This document shows positions 7,321 through 14,605 of a stretch of 16,567 nt of DNA, in pieces. The position numbers and the translations under genes are program-made. Source of the stretch: Calditrichia bacterium (GTDB lineage Bacteria > Calditrichota > Calditrichia > RBG-13-44-9); assembly GCA_026991005.1 (NCBI GenBank), contig JALXCH010000380.1, forward strand, positions 1 to 16,567, in the 5' to 3' direction. Below the pieces are notes generated by a model that saw nothing but the letters and a program-made list of their open reading frames with translations, did no database searches and was not told where the DNA came from. Each line of letters starts with the position of its first letter. Position 1 is the first letter of the stretch.

Positions 7321-8475
7321 ATGCAGGAGAACACTGTTTTAACAGAAATCATCATTTTGTTGGCGATACTGATTGCTCTTTTGCTGATTTATTATTTTAC
7401 ACGACGTTATCGCAAGCCTTCTCGGCAGGAGGATAGTTATCGCGCTGCGCTGGAAGCTTTAGTGGATGGGGATGTACGGAAAGCAATTCAATTGTTCAAG
7501 GAAGCCATTCACCAGAATAGTGAAAATATAGAAGCTTATTTACGATTGGGGGATTTATTACGTGAAAAAGGGCTGGTAAAAAATGCTCTTAAAATTCATA
7601 AAGATTTAACATTTCGCACCGGTTTAAGTGAAGAGATGAGTATTAAAGTGCAAAGAAGTTTGATGCTGGATTATGAAGCTCTTGGCGAATACTCCAGAGC
7701 AATTCAAACTGCCCGAAGATTGCTGGAAAAAGAAAATCCATATTATCGAGAAGCAGCCTCGAAACTGTTACAATTCTACGAAAAATTAAATAGTTGGGGT
7801 GAAGCCCTCCAGGCGACCAACAAATATTTTAAACCACTTCCCGCCTGGTTAAAAAACAAACTTTCTTTATATCATGTATTCGAAGGACTTCAACTACAGG
7901 AAGAAGGGAAGGGAAAAGACGCCCGGGTAAAGTTTAAAGAGGCTCTAAAGGTCAATCCTCGCAACGAGGCGGCTTATTATTACCTGGGGAAATCGTATTA
8001 TCTGGAGGAGCGGATTGAGGATGCCATTAAAGAATGGGTAGAACTCTGCACAAAAATTCCTGAAAAAGCGTACATCGTTTTTGATGATCTGGAAAAAGCC
8101 TGGTTCGAGTTGGGGAATTTTTCGGAAGCCGAAAACCTTTACACCAATTTATGGGGAAATGACCATAACAATATCAAAGCAGCGATGGCATTAGCCGAAA
8201 TTTACAATAAAAAGGGAGAGTACGATCGTGCTCTGGAACTTTTAGAACAATTGCAAGAAGAACATCCCGAGAATTCTTATATTCAACCTTTTATCGTGCA
8301 AGTTTTGTACAATAAAAATCAGTACAAAGCAGCCTGTAACAAAGCCCTGGATTTTTTAAAACAACATCAATTTATCGATTATTCCAGATACCAATGCCAG
8401 GAATGTCATTATATTAGCGATAAACCATTATGGATTTGTCCACAATGCAAAAGCATCGATTCTTTCAATATTTAG
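7321..8475 (+). CDS. lapB: LapB-like TPR protein with rubredoxin-type zinc knuckle
   Basis: In E. coli LapB is anchored in the inner membrane and directs FtsH to degrade LpxC, setting lipopolysaccharide output. This 384-residue homologue has the same architecture: an N-terminal membrane helix (about 8-25) followed by a basic stretch, a long array of TPR-like helical repeats (about 38-345, for example 'AYLRLGDLLREKGLVKNAL' and 'AAYYYLGKSYYLEERIEDAI'), and a C-terminal metal site of two cysteine pairs, C359/C362 and C373/C376 ('QCQEC' and 'WICPQC'). The length matches E. coli LapB (389). The first repeats also resemble family members in spacing. Start ATG 7321 has GGAG at 7311-7314. It follows lapA by 15 bp and overlaps the next gene. 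Whether the partners FtsH and LpxC respond in the same way here is inference. Confidence 0.87.
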   Translation: MQENTVLTEIIILLAILIALLLIYYFTRRYRKPSRQEDSYRAALEALVDGDVRKAIQLFKEAIHQNSENIEAYLRLGDLLREKGLVKNALKIHKDLTFRTGLSEEMSIKVQRSLMLDYEALGEYSRAIQTARRLLEKENPYYREAASKLLQFYEKLNSWGEALQATNKYFKPLPAWLKNKLSLYHVFEGLQLQEEGKGKDARVKFKEALKVNPRNEAAYYYLGKSYYLEERIEDAIKEWVELCTKIPEKAYIVFDDLEKAWFELGNFSEAENLYTNLWGNDHNNIKAAMALAEIYNKKGEYDRALELLEQLQEEHPENSYIQPFIVQVLYNKNQYKAACNKALDFLKQHQFIDYSRYQCQECHYISDKPLWICPQCKSIDSFNI

Positions 8476-9053
8476 TAATTTTCTTACTTACACTGGTACA
8501 GCTATTGCAGGCGCAACCGGAACGCTGGTATCAGTTATATGTTCATCAGGACATTCTTACGTTAAAACAGGCATTAGATAATCACGAAATTCAAAATAAA
8601 TACTGGAGGAAATTCGTCGAGACATTATTTGTGGAAGAAATAGAAGATGTACTCCCCGCATACATGAAAATTTATGAATCGACAACCGATCCGTTACTTA
8701 AAAAGGTGGTTCTGGATCGGGTTTCGCAATATTATTACGCAAAAGGGTTTTACGATACGGCTACACGGATTCTGGAAGATGCACAATTTCGAAGTCAATT
8801 GTTTTACATCAAGCAAGATCAGATTCATTTTGGAGTTCAGTTAGGGGCGTTTTCTAATTATAAAAATGCCCTAAATGCAAAAAGTCGGTTTGAGGAAAAG
8901 ATTTCGGAAATACAAATCCTGTCCAAGCAGCGTAACGGAAAGAAGCTATACATAGTTGTAAGCGGCAGATTTGCTGATAAACGTTCCGCGGAAGCCTATT
9001 TACAAAAGTTAAAAAGAGATTACAGAATTAAAGGTATCATAGTTCAATATTGA
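8445..9053 (+). CDS. Secreted SPOR-domain protein
   Basis: Predicted to be exported and to bind peptidoglycan stripped of stem peptides, as SPOR domains do at division sites. The 202 residues start with a signal peptide: basic 'MQKHR', hydrophobic 'YLVIFLLTLVQLLQA', and likely cleavage near residue 23. Residues 25-120 are helical and TPR-like but not recognised as a named domain. The SPOR domain occupies 128-202, from 'FGVQLGAFSNYKNA' to 'YRIKGIIVQY', with the expected second half 'YIVVSGRFADKRSAEAYL'. ATG 8445 was chosen because it gives a clean signal peptide; ATG 8430, five codons earlier in frame, is also possible. Either way the gene overlaps lapB by 31-46 bp, so the two are probably translationally coupled. 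Confidence 0.82.
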   Translation: MQKHRFFQYLVIFLLTLVQLLQAQPERWYQLYVHQDILTLKQALDNHEIQNKYWRKFVETLFVEEIEDVLPAYMKIYESTTDPLLKKVVLDRVSQYYYAKGFYDTATRILEDAQFRSQLFYIKQDQIHFGVQLGAFSNYKNALNAKSRFEEKISEIQILSKQRNGKKLYIVVSGRFADKRSAEAYLQKLKRDYRIKGIIVQY

Positions 9054-9064
9054 GGGAATGAATT

Positions 9065-9748
9065 ATGGATATTGATGTGTTAAAGCGCATACCGCTTTTT
9101 TCGGAGTTAAGCGATAAGGAATTGGAGAAAGTATCTCAGGTAGCCACGCGTCAGAAATATCACAAGGACAATCTTATCCTCATCGAAGAGGAAGTGGGAT
9201 CCACCATGTTCATTATTCTTTCGGGACGGGTGAAGATATCGCGCATTAGCGATGACGGACGCGAAGTAATTCTGTCAATTTTAAACGACGGGGATTTTTT
9301 TGGGGAGATGTCGTTACTGGATGGGCAAACCCGCAGTGCCAATGTCACTGCTATCGAAGAATCCGAGTTGCTGGTAATCCGGCGCGAGGAATTCTTGCAG
9401 TTGCTGCACGACTTTCCGCAGATTGCCATCAATTTGCTGAAGGAATTAGCTCAACGCATCCGCAAGAGCGACGAGCATATTAAATCCCTCTCTCTCCAGG
9501 ATGCCACCGGTCGGGTAGCCAGTACCCTGTTGCGTATTGCAGAAGATTCCGGTGTTTTCCGAAAGGGACAGGTGGAAATCTCGGAACTGCCTCTGCAACA
9601 GGATTTAGCTAATATGGCAGGTACCAGCCGGGAAACAATCTCCCGCGTCATCAAATCCCTTTGCAACAGCGGATATTTAAAGAAAGAGGGAGGCAAAATT
9701 ATTATTCTGGATTACGAACGTTTTAAAACCATGTTCGCCAGTTATTAA
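9065..9748 (+). CDS. Crp/Fnr-family transcription regulator
   Basis: DNA-binding regulator of 227 residues. The N-terminal cyclic-nucleotide-binding-type beta roll (about 8-125) contains the phosphate-binding-cassette-like segment FGEMSLLDGQTRSA at 79-92, including E81 and R90-S91, the residues that hold cyclic AMP in Crp. A long dimer helix follows (about 118-145), then a winged helix-turn-helix with recognition helix around 187-199 (TSRETISRVIKSL). There is only one cysteine (C200), so an Fnr-type [4Fe-4S] sensor is excluded. Cyclic nucleotide binding is plausible but the ligand is not proven. Start ATG 9065 has GAGGG at 9052-9056. It sits 11 bp after the SPOR gene and 15 bp before a histidine kinase. 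No clear Crp-type palindrome was seen in the window's promoters. Confidence 0.92.
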   Translation: MDIDVLKRIPLFSELSDKELEKVSQVATRQKYHKDNLILIEEEVGSTMFIILSGRVKISRISDDGREVILSILNDGDFFGEMSLLDGQTRSANVTAIEESELLVIRREEFLQLLHDFPQIAINLLKELAQRIRKSDEHIKSLSLQDATGRVASTLLRIAEDSGVFRKGQVEISELPLQQDLANMAGTSRETISRVIKSLCNSGYLKKEGGKIIILDYERFKTMFASY

Positions 9749-9763
9749 ATCGAGCCGATTTCC

Positions 9764-11839
9764 TTGCAAAAGATACTTTTTTTAGGTCGTAAAATCCATT
9801 CTTATCGCTTTGTGCAGGAAGCGCTGGCTAAGGGAGGTTTTTCCGTCTCCTTTGGTAATATTGAGGAAATCACTCCCGATTTCTCTCCATCCAGGGAGTT
9901 TGTCCTGGTTCTATTGGAACTTTCCTTATTTAATGATTCTATCCCGGATATTTTGTTCACATTTTTAACAAACATGGAACTGCTGGGAATCCCCACACTG
10001 GGTATTTTAAAATCCAGCCAGGCGCGAGTACGCCAGCGCCTGGTGGAATCTGGCCTGAGGGATTATCTTTACCTGCCATTCGATAAGCTGGACTTACAAA
10101 TTCGGGTAAAGAACTTATTATCGTCGAAATCCCAGGCGGGCAGCGACCAACCCACAGAAAATTCTTTTCATGCCAATATTCGCCAGGCATTCCTGGAAAT
10201 GGCGGCATTATTGGTGGAAATAAATCATCTGGTACGCGAGCAAAATGCTTCGCTATTTCTGAAAAAAGCCCTCACTTCCATAAAAAGTATTGTTCATGGT
10301 GATTATATTCTAATTTTTGAGGTCGAAAACGACTTGAAGCTTGTGCTTAATACCTCTTTACCGTTGCTACCCGTATCGGGGAAGCTGGAAATAAACAGTT
10401 CGGAAGTCGTTCCTTTTCAAAAAGCAGTAAAATTGGGGGAATATACCGTTCTAAATCAGATAAACCCAAATAACGAACTCTACTTTTATTTCAAATCTCA
10501 TTTTAACCTGCAAATTAAAGCATTCGGAGTATTTCCCGTACAAAGCAATGGGAACACCCGGGCAGTTCTAACCGTACTTTTTACACAAAATCGAAAATTC
10601 TCCGATTTTCATTTCCGCTATATTCAATTGATTGTTTTTTTAATTGAAACACTTTATCTGCTGCAGAAAACCGTTGATACCTCCTCGGATTCTACCACAC
10701 CGGAAATGTGGAAATACTCTTTTAAATTCCTGGAACATGTCATTAATCAATTAAACTTTGGTATTCTGGTGGTAGATCGGGAAAAGCGCATTCGGTACCT
10801 TAATAAACCGGCAGAAGAGCTTATTAACCGAGCTTCCCGGGAAATCCTGAACAAACCAATTGCCGAAATTCTGGGCGAGCGAAACACCCGCATCCTTTTT
10901 GAATCCCTGGAAGAGAAGGAGGGCGCTTACGAGCGACCGGAGATTGAAATTATCCGCGAAAACGAAGAGAAGCTACTAATCGGTTTTACGGTTAGTGAAT
11001 TCTGGGATCGGGAAATACGGGAAAAGGGATATTTAATCTCTTTAAAAGATATTACCTATTCCAAAGAGTTGCAGGAAGAAATGCGGCGCATGGATCGCCT
11101 GGCTTCCCTGGGGGTGATGGCCAGTGGCATTGCCCATGAAATTCGCAATCCTCTGGCGGGAATAAAAGCCATTGCTCAGACCTTCGAAGAAGAACTGGAT
11201 CCCGACGATCCCAAAACCGAATTTGTCAAGCGGATTATCAAGCAGGTAAACCGATTGGATGACATGCTAAAAAGCCTGTTTTCCTATGCCAAGCCCCAAA
11301 AACCCAATCGCCAATTTTATCAAATTGAAACGATTCTCCAGGAAGTGCTGGCGCTGCTTAAACAAAATCTGTACAAGAAAAATATCAAACTCTCCCAATC
11401 CACGACCTCTCATGTTCCAGAGTTGTTTGTGGATGCTTCTCAAATTCAGCAGGTATTGTTTAATTTAATTTTAAATAGCATCGAATCCATTGAAAATGAT
11501 GGGAAGATTGATATTAGCATAGAAGCAGTTCCCCGGGATTACAAGAAATTTCAGCGCAAACCATTTTATCGACTGATTACAGAAAACCCGTATGTACTCA
11601 TTCGCATTCAGGATACCGGGTGTGGAATTTCCCGGGAAAATCTGCAAAAAATCTTCAATCCCTTTTTTACCACGAAAACATTTGGAACGGGGCTGGGACT
11701 ATCCATTGTGTATCAGATTGTGAAAGAAAACAATGGGGTGATTTATTTCGACAGTCGGGTAGGAGAAGGAACAGATTGCTATCTTTTCTTACCTGCCTTT
11801 GCACCAGATCAAAAAAATAAAATAACGGAAAAAGTATGA
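9764..11839 (+). CDS. Soluble histidine kinase: pseudo-receiver, GAF-like, PAS, HisKA, HATPase
   Basis: Two-component sensor kinase of 691 residues with no clear transmembrane helix, so probably cytoplasmic. Residues 1-119 look like a degenerate receiver: the fold's end is kept ('GLRDYLYLPFDKLDLQIRVKNLL'), but the acidic pair is replaced by 'LFLGRK', the phospho-acceptor region reads 'LVLLELSLF', and the conserved lysine is leucine. Residues about 150-300 resemble a GAF domain and 318-432 are PAS ('LNFGILVVDREKRIRYLN'). The kinase core has H458 in 'GIAHEIRNPLAGIKA', an N-box (N567, N571), DTGCGI at 617-622, FFTTK at 634-638 and GTGLGLS at 641-647, the NtrB-like type. The start is TTG 9764 with a weak ribosome site; no ATG is available between it and the preceding in-frame stop at 9746-9748. 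It follows the crp gene by 15 bp and overlaps the next gene by 4 bp. Confidence 0.9.
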   Translation: MQKILFLGRKIHSYRFVQEALAKGGFSVSFGNIEEITPDFSPSREFVLVLLELSLFNDSIPDILFTFLTNMELLGIPTLGILKSSQARVRQRLVESGLRDYLYLPFDKLDLQIRVKNLLSSKSQAGSDQPTENSFHANIRQAFLEMAALLVEINHLVREQNASLFLKKALTSIKSIVHGDYILIFEVENDLKLVLNTSLPLLPVSGKLEINSSEVVPFQKAVKLGEYTVLNQINPNNELYFYFKSHFNLQIKAFGVFPVQSNGNTRAVLTVLFTQNRKFSDFHFRYIQLIVFLIETLYLLQKTVDTSSDSTTPEMWKYSFKFLEHVINQLNFGILVVDREKRIRYLNKPAEELINRASREILNKPIAEILGERNTRILFESLEEKEGAYERPEIEIIRENEEKLLIGFTVSEFWDREIREKGYLISLKDITYSKELQEEMRRMDRLASLGVMASGIAHEIRNPLAGIKAIAQTFEEELDPDDPKTEFVKRIIKQVNRLDDMLKSLFSYAKPQKPNRQFYQIETILQEVLALLKQNLYKKNIKLSQSTTSHVPELFVDASQIQQVLFNLILNSIESIENDGKIDISIEAVPRDYKKFQRKPFYRLITENPYVLIRIQDTGCGISRENLQKIFNPFFTTKTFGTGLGLSIVYQIVKENNGVIYFDSRVGEGTDCYLFLPAFAPDQKNKITEKV

Positions 11840-12639
11840 TACGTTTTGGATATTTTGAGGATTTACTTTCCCTGCCAGCTATTCATGCTCTGGTAAATAA
11901 CCACATTCAGCATCCATTTAATATGATGGCGCTACCGGAAGCTCAAATTTTAAAGAAACTGCAGGAAGGGAATCTGGATATGGGAATATTATCTCCCTAT
12001 TATTATGCCCGGAAACAGGGGAGTGTGCGAATTTTGAAAGAGTTTACCATTGTAAGTCGGGTACCCATTGCCAGCAGTTTATTATTCTTTCGGGGGAATT
12101 TGAAAACAATCGAAGAAGTGTACTGGAAAAGAAATCCTCAAGCTCAATTTGAGCACTTCCTGGGCAAATTGGTATTAGAAGAGTTTATGGGGGTGGAAAG
12201 CGAATGGAAAGAATTTGAAGCGGATCTGGAAGTGGAGGAATTGTTACTGAAATATCCGGTCATATTACTTACGGGAGAGGATGCTTACCGTGCCAGTGAC
12301 TCTGCCGAAGGAATGATAGATTTAACCGAAGAATGGTTGTTGAAAACAGATTTACCCATAGTTCAAAGGTTAATTGTGGTAAGGGATACGTTTAAGGATA
12401 GCGGTGAACTGGAGACTTTGCACAAATCGATACAGGTGGGCATAAGGCGTTTGAAATCGATTTCTGAGGATTTTGCCTCCCAGAAACAACGAAATTGGGA
12501 TATTTATTTTAATATTTTGCAAAAGCTGGAATTTAGTGGGCAAACGCCGGAGGTCTGGGATTCGCTGCGGGAATTCTTGCAGTACATGTTTTACAAAGGA
12601 GAAGCAGATTATTATCCGGAGATGGAATTCTTCGATTAA
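11836..12639 (+). CDS. Divergent MqnA/MqnD-family (periplasmic-binding-fold) protein
   Basis: The 267 residues match the shape of the menaquinone-pathway family that includes chorismate dehydratase MqnA (futalosine route): an N-terminal 'IRFGYFEDLLSLPAIHAL', the segment 'KLQEGNLDMGILSPYYYA' at 41-58, a central 'SRVPIASSLLFFRG', and the late block 'DLTEEWLLKTDLPIVQRL' at 162-179 followed by 'VVRD'. There is no signal peptide, so it should be cytoplasmic. It departs from true MqnA: the usual asparagine-bearing 'Y-x-N-x-x-P' near the N-terminus is replaced by 'FEDLLSLP', the serine/threonine-rich ligand loop near residue 100 is not evident, and the C-terminal ~40 residues are charged and helical. 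I infer a ligand-binding relative, not a proven enzyme. Its start overlaps the kinase stop by 4 bp, hinting at a joint role in sensing. MqnD or a plain solute-binding relative are alternatives. Confidence 0.65.
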   Translation: MIRFGYFEDLLSLPAIHALVNNHIQHPFNMMALPEAQILKKLQEGNLDMGILSPYYYARKQGSVRILKEFTIVSRVPIASSLLFFRGNLKTIEEVYWKRNPQAQFEHFLGKLVLEEFMGVESEWKEFEADLEVEELLLKYPVILLTGEDAYRASDSAEGMIDLTEEWLLKTDLPIVQRLIVVRDTFKDSGELETLHKSIQVGIRRLKSISEDFASQKQRNWDIYFNILQKLEFSGQTPEVWDSLREFLQYMFYKGEADYYPEMEFFD

Positions 12640-13109
12640 TTCCAATACGTCCTTTGGATTAGTTTTTAAGCTGCTTTCACGAACCATCCTGTAAAATATA
12701 TTTACATCCAGAATATTGTTTTGGGGAATAAAGAACTCCCCGATGATAAAATTTTGTTTAAATTGGCACGGTGATATAAGCAAATTTGGAGTCTATTATC
12801 CGGGTGCTACAGAGAATAGGAAGAAATAAATTTTCCCTGTTTCGGAATAAAATAAAATTTTCCCGAAAGTGATCCCACCTTTTTAATTAATAATAAACAA
12901 AAATGAACCGGGAAATTCAGCACATTTAGCTTTAGAAATCAGAAAAAATATTATTGGGGTGAATGAAACAATTTTCATCCGGAACAATGGAGGATGTTTT
13001 TATGAGAACCCATCTGAATTAACCTTCAGTGTAGATGAGAAAATTACCTGTTCTGTATGGCAAGCCATTTGCAAATAAAAAAACAGGATTTCAAGTAGGA
13101 GACAGGAAA
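12640..13109 (+). other. Gene-free region upstream of the PorV-type gene
   Basis: 470 bp with no convincing gene. It begins with a weak hairpin (TCCAA at 12641-12645 with TTGGA at 12654-12658) followed by a T run at 12663-12667, a poor terminator candidate for the kinase operon. Near the right end a clear ribosome site GGAGG (12989-12993) precedes ATG 13002, which opens a frame of only six codons (MRTHLN, stop 13020-13022). Further on, ATGGC-AA-GCCAT (about 13055-13066) forms a short hairpin flanked by CCTGTT and AACAGG. No clear promoter was identified. Confidence 0.6.
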
Positions 13110-14450
13110 ATGAGTTTGCGAAGGACATTTTCAACGGGTGTAATAGGAGTTATCTTTGTTTTGGGATTTACGATTTTTTCTTATTCGGTTAACGCCGCAG
13201 GAACCTACAGCTTCAGTTTTTTAAAAATCCAGCCAGGTAGTCGAGCTCAGGGAATGGGGGGCGCCTTTACCGCATTAGCATCTGATGCCAGCGGCATTTA
13301 CTATAATCCTGCAGGTCTGTCACAAATTTATCTTCCCACTGTTATGTTTCACCATACGCAATGGTTTCAGGATATATCCATGGAGTACTTAGCCGGGGTG
13401 GTGCCGGTAAACAACCGGCTTCGTCTGGCCGGTAGTTTTGGTTTTCTGCATCTTCCTCAGATGACACGATATGATATTGACCCGGCTACCGGAGAAGCAC
13501 TAAATATGGGCTCTTTTAGCCTATATGATATGGTAGGTCAGTTGGGTATGACATATCGGATAACTCATTCTTTTTCCCTGGGATTTCAGGCTAAATTCTT
13601 GCAGGAAAAAATAGACGATTTCGTGACGAATGGTTTTGGGTTCGATTTTGGTTTTTTATACCATTTACCCATTAATTACGTCTCGATTGGTGGAGCGATC
13701 CAGAATTTAGGACCGGGAGTTCGATATGAAACAAATGTGGAAAAATTGCCCATGACGTATCGAATTGGAATCGCATACCAATTTCCTAATACCAATTTTA
13801 CACTGGCAATGGATGCTGTGCAAACTCTGGGTGAATCATGGAGATTTTACCCTGGCATCGAAACCGGTCTGGGTAATTTTTTATCCCTGCGTACCGGGTA
13901 TCATTTTTCTCAGGAACTGGAGAACGGATATAGTTTTGGAGTTGGAATAAACATCAAAGAACATTATCAGCTTAACTACTCATTTATGCCATTCGGTGAA
14001 TTGGGAAACACCCATCGTGCCGAATTTATTATCCGTTTTGGAGACATTGTGTCGGGCGGACATCACGAAAGAATTGCCGAGAAGAAAAACGACATTCCTC
14101 GGGATTTGTATGCCACCACGCGCAATTATATGATTGATTACCCGGAAAGTGAAGAAGAATTGCCACCACCTCGGCAGGTATCTGCTTACCAGATTGGTAA
14201 GCAAGTACTCCTCTCCTGGAAACCTATTTACATTAAAGGGGTGCGCTACAATATTTATGTTCGGATTCCTGGCCGTACTGGAATTGTCAAAATCAATGAT
14301 AGCCCTATTCCAGAAACGGTGTTTAATTTTACACCCCGGGCGACTGATCTGGAGGTTGAATTTTTCGTTACTTCGGTAAAAGATGGTAAGGAAAGCGATT
14401 TTTCCTATCCTTTTAAGTTGCAATACAGATATCTGGATATGGATTTCTAA
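13110..14450 (+). CDS. PorV/UPF0164-type outer-membrane barrel with C-terminal FN3-like domain
   Basis: Predicted outer-membrane beta barrel related to PorV/PorQ and distantly to FadL. The start is ATG 13110 (GGAG about eight bases upstream), giving 446 residues with a signal peptide: 'MSLRR', a hydrophobic core, cleavage near 'SVNA' at residue 29. An in-frame ATG at 13035 would bury the signal peptide. The mature N-terminus has the family hallmark 'LKIQPGSRAQGMGGAFTALA' and then 'ASGIYYNPAGL' (to residue 70). Alternating amphipathic strands with aromatic ends run to about 330. Residues 352-446 differ: 'PPPRQVSAYQIGKQVLLSW', then 'VRYNIYVRI' and 'VEFFVTSVKDGKES', which read as a fibronectin type III fold. 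PorV itself serves type IX secretion, but no other such component is in the window, so that role is not claimed. A strong terminator follows. Confidence 0.82.
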   Translation: MSLRRTFSTGVIGVIFVLGFTIFSYSVNAAGTYSFSFLKIQPGSRAQGMGGAFTALASDASGIYYNPAGLSQIYLPTVMFHHTQWFQDISMEYLAGVVPVNNRLRLAGSFGFLHLPQMTRYDIDPATGEALNMGSFSLYDMVGQLGMTYRITHSFSLGFQAKFLQEKIDDFVTNGFGFDFGFLYHLPINYVSIGGAIQNLGPGVRYETNVEKLPMTYRIGIAYQFPNTNFTLAMDAVQTLGESWRFYPGIETGLGNFLSLRTGYHFSQELENGYSFGVGINIKEHYQLNYSFMPFGELGNTHRAEFIIRFGDIVSGGHHERIAEKKNDIPRDLYATTRNYMIDYPESEEELPPPRQVSAYQIGKQVLLSWKPIYIKGVRYNIYVRIPGRTGIVKINDSPIPETVFNFTPRATDLEVEFFVTSVKDGKESDFSYPFKLQYRYLDMDF

Positions 14451-14476
14451 CAATTTTTCCTGTTCCTGATTTTCCT

Positions 14477-14510
14477 AACCGGAAGGCAATTTTTTTGTCT
14501 TCCGGTTTTT
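14477..14510 (+). terminator. Intrinsic terminator after the PorV-type gene
   Basis: AACCGGAAGGCAA (14477-14489) pairs with TTGTCTTCCGGTT (14495-14507): 13 pairs including one G-U, with a 5-base T loop. The stem runs straight into TTTTT (14506-14510). It lies 27 bp after the stop codon at 14450. Confidence 0.88.
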
Positions 14511-14605
14511 ATGTTATACTGATTGTCCTTCCATCCTTTTGTTCCCACAGAAGCTGTCGATAATTAAAATCATTGGAATATTTGAGTTTATTTCAGGTGA
14601 AATCC

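Noticed and set aside
10018..10043. 8-bp inverted repeat CCAGGCGC/GCGCCTGG inside the kinase gene
   Set aside because: Repeats of this size with short spacers are expected several times by chance in a window this long, and it lies within conserved coding sequence.
12721..12741. GGGGA/TCCCC hairpin in the gap after the MqnA-like gene
   Set aside because: Five-base stem with a nine-base loop and no following T run.
12370..12783. 137-codon - strand frame across the end of the MqnA-like gene
   Set aside because: Its second half is antisense to a supported gene. The first half, in the gap, gives no motif I recognise. A protein search would be decisive.
14495..14520. TTGTCT and TATACT as a sigma-70 promoter for the M1 peptidase
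   Set aside because: Spacer is only 14 bp and the first element is part of the terminator stem.
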